Of a DNA stretch of 64,000 nucleotides, positions 60,054-64,000 are shown piece after piece. The stretch's first letter is position 1, and each line of letters opens with the position of its first letter. Below the pieces are notes generated by a model. It saw only the letters and a list, made by a program, of their open reading frames with translations. It was not told the origin of the DNA and searched no databases. The DNA is from JBCCQL01 sp039414355. Its GTDB lineage: Bacteria > Planctomycetota > Planctomycetia > Pirellulales > Lacipirellulaceae. The stretch covers positions 3,274 through 67,273 of the forward strand of contig JBCDJN010000014.1 in NCBI GenBank assembly GCA_039414355.1. Reading direction: 5' to 3'. The position numbers and the translations under genes are program-made.

Positions 60054-60353
60054 CTACGCGTGGCGACCGAAGCGAGCAAGTCGCTCGCTTCGGAAAACTG
60101 ATAGGCACTGCTGGTCCCAGCCATTGAAGTACCAGGCGTTTACGAAACGCTCCAAAGCAACGAACTGGGCGTCCGAAAGACCGCTAAGGATCGTCTCGCA
60201 ACCCTCTAGCCGCCCGAGCTCAAGGAACCGGGCGAAGCGACTCTCACTCTCAACAGCAGCAGGTGGCAGGCATTCGCCTATCCACTCGTCTCGTATCTCA
60301 TCGCGAAACGTCCGCCATTCCGCGCTGCGATTGGTCCTGCGCCGGAACGCCAT
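60054..60353 (-). CDS. Small hypothetical protein in repeat-bounded insert
   Basis: 99 residues from the ATG at 60353 (MAFRRRTNRS); the frame can be read 12 codons further up, but those come from the repeat. AGAGGG inside the right repeat arm is a plausible ribosome-binding site nine bases before the ATG. The protein is helical and charged, without low complexity: AEWRTFRDEIRDEWIG, then FLELGRLEGCETILSGLSDA and ALERFVNAWYFNGWDQQC. It is a believable coding sequence, but I do not recognise the family. It lies between gcvPB and the lipoate-ligase-like gene, directly inside two inverted repeat arms, and bears no obvious relation to glycine cleavage. I take it as part of an inserted cassette. Confidence 0.6.
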   Translation of the reverse strand: MAFRRRTNRSAEWRTFRDEIRDEWIGECLPPAAVESESRFARFLELGRLEGCETILSGLSDAQFVALERFVNAWYFNGWDQQCLSVFRSERLARFGRHA

Positions 60354-60363
60354 CGCGGTATGC

Positions 60364-60383
60364 CCTCTGCGTCTCTGCGAGAG
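60364..60383. repeat. Inverted repeat, right arm (complement of 60018-60037)
   Basis: CCTCTGCGTCTCTGCGAGAG reads, on the opposite strand, as the 60018-60037 word with a single difference. It ends seven bases before the gcvPB stop codon, so the insertion point lies right at the end of that gene. Confidence 0.85.
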
Positions 60384-60390
60384 ATCCACG

Positions 60391-61857
60391 CTACGGCCCG
60401 CAATAGCACATCACCGGCTTACGGGCGGCGGCGACCTCGTCGGGGCGGCTGATACTGGTGGTGTGAGGCGCCTCGTGCAGCAGCTCGGGGTCTTCCTCGG
60501 TGATGCGGAAGAGGACCTCGGCGAACGCGTCAAGCGTTTCCTTGCTCTCGGTCTCGGTCGGCTCGATCATGAACGCCTCCTTGACGGTCATCGGGAAGTA
60601 GACCGTGGGGGCGTGGAAGCCGTAATCGAGCAGACGCTTGGCGAGGTCCATCGCCGTGACGCCCTTCTCGGTCTTGAGCGTCTGGATCGAGGCGACAAAC
60701 TCGTGCATGCAGCGGTCGCCCTGCGGCACCGGTAGGAAGTGCTTGATGCGCGAGAGCAGGTAGTTCGCGTTCAGCACGGCGTGCTCGCTGACCTTCCGCA
60801 GGCCATCGGGCCCGTGCGTGCGGATGTAGCACCAAGCCCGCAGGAGCACGCCGACGTTGCCGAAGAAGGAACGAACGCGGCCGATCGATTTGTCGTCGCC
60901 GAAGTCGAGGTAGAACCCCGCATCTCCCGCGCCCTTCGCGACAACCGGCGCGGGCAAGTACGCCCGCAGCTTCTCCGCCACGCAGATCGGCCCGGCTCCG
61001 GGGCCGCCGCCGCCGTGGGGGACGCTGAAGGTTTTGTGCGGGTTGTAGTGCTGCATGTCGGCGCCGAAGTCGCCGGCGCGGGTCACGCCCAGGATGGCGT
61101 TCATGTTGGCGCCGTCCAGGTAGATCAGCCCGCCGCGCTGGTGAACCTCGTCGGCGATCTGCTTCATGCTCGGCTCGAACACGCCGACGGTATTCGGGTT
61201 GGTGATCATGAAGACCGCCACGTGGTCGTCCAGCTTCGCGTGGAAGTCGTCCATGTCCACGGCGCCGGTGACGGTGGTCTTCACGGTTACCACCTGGAAG
61301 CCGGCCATCGCCGCGCTGGCCGGGTTGGTGCCGTGGGCGCTGTCGGGCACGAGCACCTTGGTGTGCTTGTCCGCGAGCCCGTGGTCACGGAAGTAGGCGG
61401 CCGCCACCCACAGGGCGGTCAGCTCGCCGTGGGCGCCGGCGGCGGGCTGCAGGCTGCAGGCGGGCAGGCCCGAGATCTCCGAGAGGAACTCCTGCATCTC
61501 GAACAGCACCCGCAGCATCCCCTGCAGCGACTCCTCCGGCTGGTACGGGTGCAGGTGGGCAAACTCCGGCATCGCCGCGGTCCGCTCGTTCCGCTTCGGG
61601 TTGTGCTTCATCGTGCACGACCCGAGCGGGTAGAAGTGCGTGTCGACGCTCATGTTCTGCGTCGACAGGTTGACGAAGTGCCGAACGACCTGCGGCTCCG
61701 AGAGCTCCGGCAGCTCGGGCGCCCGCTCGGCCAGGGCAGTGGCGGGCAGCAGGTCGGTGATGTCCTGCTCCGGCACATCACAAGCCGGCAGCCGCGTGGC
61801 ACGCCGGCCGGGCTTGGAGAGCTCGAACAGGGACTTGGTGTCGCGAGTGTTCTTCAT
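60391..61857 (-). CDS. gcvPB: Glycine dehydrogenase (decarboxylating) subunit 2, GcvPB
   Basis: 488 residues. The pyridoxal-phosphate lysine is Lys275 in YNPHKTFSVPHGGGGPGAGP, the standard GcvP motif. Also present are THFYPLGSCTMKHNPKRNER near the N-terminus, the SLQPAAGAHGELTAL segment and IYLDGANMNAI. Together with subunit 1 (GcvPA, 62420-63784) it forms the P protein that decarboxylates glycine and passes the aminomethyl group to lipoyl-GcvH. The start ATG at 61857 fits the family, but upstream it has only a GGCGG from the adjoining CGCCAAGG repeat as a possible ribosome-binding site. A second small ORF lies between this gene and gcvPA, breaking a normally tight pair. Length 488 is normal. 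Confidence 0.96.
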   Translation of the reverse strand: MKNTRDTKSLFELSKPGRRATRLPACDVPEQDITDLLPATALAERAPELPELSEPQVVRHFVNLSTQNMSVDTHFYPLGSCTMKHNPKRNERTAAMPEFAHLHPYQPEESLQGMLRVLFEMQEFLSEISGLPACSLQPAAGAHGELTALWVAAAYFRDHGLADKHTKVLVPDSAHGTNPASAAMAGFQVVTVKTTVTGAVDMDDFHAKLDDHVAVFMITNPNTVGVFEPSMKQIADEVHQRGGLIYLDGANMNAILGVTRAGDFGADMQHYNPHKTFSVPHGGGGPGAGPICVAEKLRAYLPAPVVAKGAGDAGFYLDFGDDKSIGRVRSFFGNVGVLLRAWCYIRTHGPDGLRKVSEHAVLNANYLLSRIKHFLPVPQGDRCMHEFVASIQTLKTEKGVTAMDLAKRLLDYGFHAPTVYFPMTVKEAFMIEPTETESKETLDAFAEVLFRITEEDPELLHEAPHTTSISRPDEVAAARKPVMCYCGP

Positions 61858-61865
61858 TTTGGTTT

Positions 61866-61884
61866 ACCGCCAAGGACGCCAAGG
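61866..61884. repeat. Inverted repeat, left arm (ACCGCCAAGGACGCCAAGG)
   Basis: This 19-base word lies nine bases upstream of the gcvPB start and directly downstream of the small ORF stop (61891). It matches the reverse complement of 62446-62464 in 18 of 19 positions. Its own unit, CGCCAAGGA, is repeated within the word. Confidence 0.85.
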
Positions 61885-61890
61885 CTGTGT

Positions 61891-62367
61891 TTAAGTGACC
61901 TTAATCTGATACTTGCAACGCTCTCTAAACACAGAGTTTGGTTCGACCAGTTCGGAGACGCGAGTGGCGATCGTCTGCTTGGCGGCCGCGCCTTCTTCAC
62001 CGCTCCAGCAGCCGTAAAGCTCGACCGAGTGGCTGGCGTCCATCAACCCCATGAGGATTACGCCAAGCTGATCGTGATTCGCCTCTTGGCTTCGCTTGTC
62101 TCCCTCGTCTTCATCAAGTTGTTCTTCATACCAGTCCTGGCCGCGGTAGTCCGCCTCGGGCCATTCGCCGTTTTGCAGCATCGCCCATCGGTATCCGCAA
62201 CCACACTGCTTGTCGGAACCGATGTACCGCACCTCCGGGAGCGAGAACTTGTCAACAACACTCCGGGTTCGCTCGCTCAGCGTTTCGGTGTGAACCGCTC
62301 GTTTCAGCGGATTCCAAGCGATGGCTGGTATCTCACCATCACTCGCGATGTACAGCACGTAGCACAT
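61891..62367 (-). CDS. Small MCYxLYIASD-type hypothetical protein in repeat-bounded insert
   Basis: 158 residues from the ATG at 62367 (MCYVLYIASDGEIPAIAWNP), with GGAGG (part of the upstream repeat) 12 bases away; the frame goes up to 62469, but those residues come from repeats. Characteristic segments are RYIGSDKQCGCGYRWA with two close cysteines, then ADYRGQDWYEEQLDED and ILMGLMDASHSVELYGCWSG. The N-terminal MCYxLYIASD and CGCGY look like a small protein type seen in planctomycetes and related bacteria; a metal site is possible. Function unknown. It sits between gcvPA and gcvPB inside two inverted repeat arms, as an insert in an otherwise adjacent gene pair. Confidence 0.75.
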   Translation of the reverse strand: MCYVLYIASDGEIPAIAWNPLKRAVHTETLSERTRSVVDKFSLPEVRYIGSDKQCGCGYRWAMLQNGEWPEADYRGQDWYEEQLDEDEGDKRSQEANHDQLGVILMGLMDASHSVELYGCWSGEEGAAAKQTIATRVSELVEPNSVFRERCKYQIKVT

Positions 62368-62374
62368 CCCAATC

Positions 62375-62410
62375 GAGGCCTCCGCGTTCTCTGCGACCTC
62401 CGCGGTTAAT
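62375..62410 (-). repeat. Tandem CGCGGAGG/CGCAGAG repeat upstream of the small ORF
   Basis: On the minus strand this reads AACCGCGGAGGTCGCAGAGA followed by ACGCGGAGG. It is a longer member of the same repeat type as the arms at 60018 and 60364. It also supplies the GGAGG that probably serves the small ORF at 61891-62367. Confidence 0.8.
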
Positions 62411-62419
62411 CCACTCGAA

Positions 62420-63784
62420 TCACTCCGCCGCCACCAACCCCGCGACCTTAGCGTCCTTGGCGGTTCCACAAAGAACCGAAGCGAACGCGTCCGTCTCCGC
62501 CTTCGTCCGCTTCTCGGTGACGCAGACCAGCAAGCAGTCGGACAGGTCGGGGTAGAACTGCCCGAGCGGCACGCCGGCGAAGTAGCCCGCGTCGAGGGCG
62601 GCCTTCACCAGCTCGTCCACCTTGTTCTCACGGTCGCGGATCACGAACTCTTTGAACGTCGGCGCCGGGAAGGCTTGCTCGAAGCGGTCCGACTCGCAGA
62701 GCTTGTCCACCAGGTAATGGCTCTTCTGCAGGCAGAGCGACGCCGTCTCCTTCAATCCCTCGGGGCCGAGCAGCGACAGGTAGACCGTTGCCCGCAGGGC
62801 AAACAGTCCTTGGTTGCTGCAGACGTTGCTGGTCGCCTTCTCGCGGCGGATGTGCTGCTCTCGCGTTTGCAGCGTGAGTGTGTAGCAGGGCGTGCCTCGG
62901 CGGTCGACCGTTTGGCCGACGATCCGGCCCGGCATGCGGCGAACGAGCTTCTCGCGGCACGCCATAATGCCGAGGTAAGGGCCGCCGTACTGCTGACCGG
63001 AACCGAGGCACTGGCCTTCGGCCACGGCGATATCGGCGCCGTCGCCATCGTTCCAGTCACCGGGTCGCTTCAAGAGGCCGAGGCTGATCGGGTCGAAGAC
63101 CGCCACGAGCAACGCGCCCGCTTCGTGCGTGACAGCCGTAATGCTGTCAGTATCTTCGAGCGCGCCGAAGAAGTTCGGGTGCTGCAGCAGCACGCAGGCC
63201 GTGTCGTCGGTGAGCGCGGCGCGCAGTTCGTCCACGTCAACCACGCCGCCCGGTGTGGGGACGGTGACCGAGTCGACGCCCAAGCACTCCAGATACGTGA
63301 CGATCGTCTGTCGGTACTCGGGGTGCAGCGTCTCGGGCAGCACCACGCGGCCGCGGCGGCGGGTGGTGGCGATGCTCATCAGCACGGCCTCGGCGGCGGC
63401 GCTGGCGCCGTCGTACAGGCTGCTGTTGCTCACCTCCATGCCGGTCAGGCGGGTGATCAGCGTCTGGTACTCAAACATCGCCTGCAGGTTGCCCTGGGCG
63501 ACCTCCGCCTGGTACGGCGTGTAGCTGGTGTAGAACTCGCTGCGCGAACCAACCACGTCTACCACGGCGGGGATGAAGTGGTCGTAACTCCCGCCGCCTA
63601 GGAACGACACGGTGTCCGCCGCATTCTTGTTGAGCGACGCGAGCTCCCGCACCGTCTGCTCAAGCTCCATCTCGCCCTGAGCCGCCGGCAGGTCGAGCGG
63701 CCGCTTCATCTGCAGCTCGTCCGGCACCGCGTCAAGCAGCTCATCCAGAGACAGGTCCGAAGGCAGTCGGCGTCGAAAAAGCAT
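62420..63784 (-). CDS. gcvPA: Glycine dehydrogenase (decarboxylating) subunit 1, GcvPA
   Basis: 454 residues. Family landmarks: SFLGGGSYDHFIPAVVDVVG, FYTSYTPYQAEVAQGNLQAM, FEYQTLITRLTGMEVSNSSL with YDGASA, and EGQCLGSGQQYGGPYLGIMA. It lacks the pyridoxal lysine, as is normal for subunit 1, and pairs with GcvPB to make the P protein. The ATG at 63784 follows directly on the stop of the upstream frame (TAG then ATG), so translation is probably coupled. The last residues (GTAKDAKVAGLVAAE) are encoded by a CGCCAAGG-type repeat that invaded the 3' end, replacing the original C-terminus. The rest of the protein is intact and the length is in the family range. Confidence 0.96.
   Translation of the reverse strand: MLFRRRLPSDLSLDELLDAVPDELQMKRPLDLPAAQGEMELEQTVRELASLNKNAADTVSFLGGGSYDHFIPAVVDVVGSRSEFYTSYTPYQAEVAQGNLQAMFEYQTLITRLTGMEVSNSSLYDGASAAAEAVLMSIATTRRRGRVVLPETLHPEYRQTIVTYLECLGVDSVTVPTPGGVVDVDELRAALTDDTACVLLQHPNFFGALEDTDSITAVTHEAGALLVAVFDPISLGLLKRPGDWNDGDGADIAVAEGQCLGSGQQYGGPYLGIMACREKLVRRMPGRIVGQTVDRRGTPCYTLTLQTREQHIRREKATSNVCSNQGLFALRATVYLSLLGPEGLKETASLCLQKSHYLVDKLCESDRFEQAFPAPTFKEFVIRDRENKVDELVKAALDAGYFAGVPLGQFYPDLSDCLLVCVTEKRTKAETDAFASVLCGTAKDAKVAGLVAAE
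62446..62464. repeat. Inverted repeat, right arm, inside the gcvPA 3' end
   Basis: CCTTAGCGTCCTTGGCGGT is, on the other strand, ACCGCCAAGGACGCTAAGG, 18 of 19 matches to the arm at 61866-61884. It is translated as part of the GcvPA tail (TAKDAK). Confidence 0.85.
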
Positions 63785-64000
63785 CTAGACGCTGGTCTCC
63801 ACGGCATCGACCGACAACACCGTCGGCGGTAAATCTATCTTGGCTGTGCTCCAGGTGGTGAGCTGGATCACGGCGTTGTGGTGCGGTTCGTGCCAGAGGA
63901 CATCGCGCCGCAGGCGACGCTTGCCGGTCCATTTTTCGAGTCGCGTCCCGGGCTCCAGCGACTCGGCCAGCGTCGCGTTTCGATCGTGGGTTCGGCCCAC
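63785..64000 (-). CDS. 3' end of an unidentified gene, continues beyond the right edge
   Basis: The frame is open from the right edge to a TAG that directly precedes the gcvPA ATG; 71 codons are visible. The end reads HEPHHNAVIQLTTWSTAKID followed by LPPTVLSVDAVETSV. This is not the C-terminus of GcvH or GcvT, which usually precede gcvPA. The zero-base junction with gcvPA argues that it is a real coding region in the same operon, but the family is not recognised and a competing short frame overlaps it. Confidence 0.45.
   Translation of the reverse strand: MGRTHDRNATLAESLEPGTRLEKWTGKRRLRRDVLWHEPHHNAVIQLTTWSTAKIDLPPTVLSVDAVETSV

Noticed and set aside
60739..62409. Plus ORF of 556 codons antisense to gcvPB and the small ORF
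   Set aside because: Shadow of gcvPB; it crosses several genes and the repeats without any family motif.
1..64000. tRNA, rRNA, tmRNA, riboswitch or phage/integrase genes
   Set aside because: I looked for cloverleaf-like ends, conserved rRNA words and integrase or transposase motifs and saw none; a covariance-model search would be needed to exclude small RNAs.

Overview
This 64 kb window is high-GC DNA from a planctomycete, most likely of the order Pirellulales. The evidence is the planctomycete export motif in two very large proteins (LESRVLLA at 7864, LESRRLLNAD at 28694), five secreted proteins ending in PEP-CTERM tails, a planctomycete-type cytochrome with leucine-rich repeats, two bacterial formylmethanofuran dehydrogenase-like (Fhc) genes, and two large receptor-like Ser/Thr kinases. 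No tRNA, rRNA, CRISPR array, phage or transposase was seen.

Layout. 1-4564 (minus): the 5' 1521 codons of a giant secreted repeat protein that runs off the left edge. 4565-7343: a decayed second copy of a LuxR 3' end, an intact LuxR-type regulator, and an HGSNAT/NagX-like membrane acyltransferase. 7864-25005: a polymer-degradation and catabolism region. It holds a modular glycoside-hydrolase-like protein, a GH2 enzyme, a secreted metzincin-like protease and a GntR/FCD regulator on the plus strand, facing a six-gene minus-strand run. That run starts with the complete four-enzyme trans-4-hydroxy-L-proline to 2-oxoglutarate pathway and continues with a GH44 glucanase and a nucleoside-deaminase-like protein. 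25109-28505: a PEP-CTERM protein and a convergent Ser/Thr kinase.

28694-45769 is the most unusual region. A 2206-residue surface protein with about ten 94-residue repeats is followed by three tightly spaced adaptor genes: GAF-GAF-TM-HlyD, a periplasmic HlyD, and a PqqD-like/M50 protease/HlyD fusion. A 1736-residue zinc-ribbon/kinase/WD40 protein follows. It looks like an export, processing and sensing module that lacks a recognisable ABC or RND pump.

45833-58835: mobA, two PEP-CTERM proteins, fhcA and fhcB split by a DinB gene on the opposite strand, a planctomycete cytochrome/LRR protein, a DUF885 hydrolase, a membrane protein, a TPR lipoprotein, a lysine-rich protein and an FHA protein. 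59243-64000 (minus): the glycine-cleavage locus (gcvPA, gcvPB and a lipoate-ligase-like gene). Two small unrelated ORFs have been spliced into it, each bounded by short inverted repeats of the CGCAGAGG or CGCCAAGG type; one repeat forms the C-terminus of GcvPA.

Functions are inferred from motifs and context only; no database search was possible.
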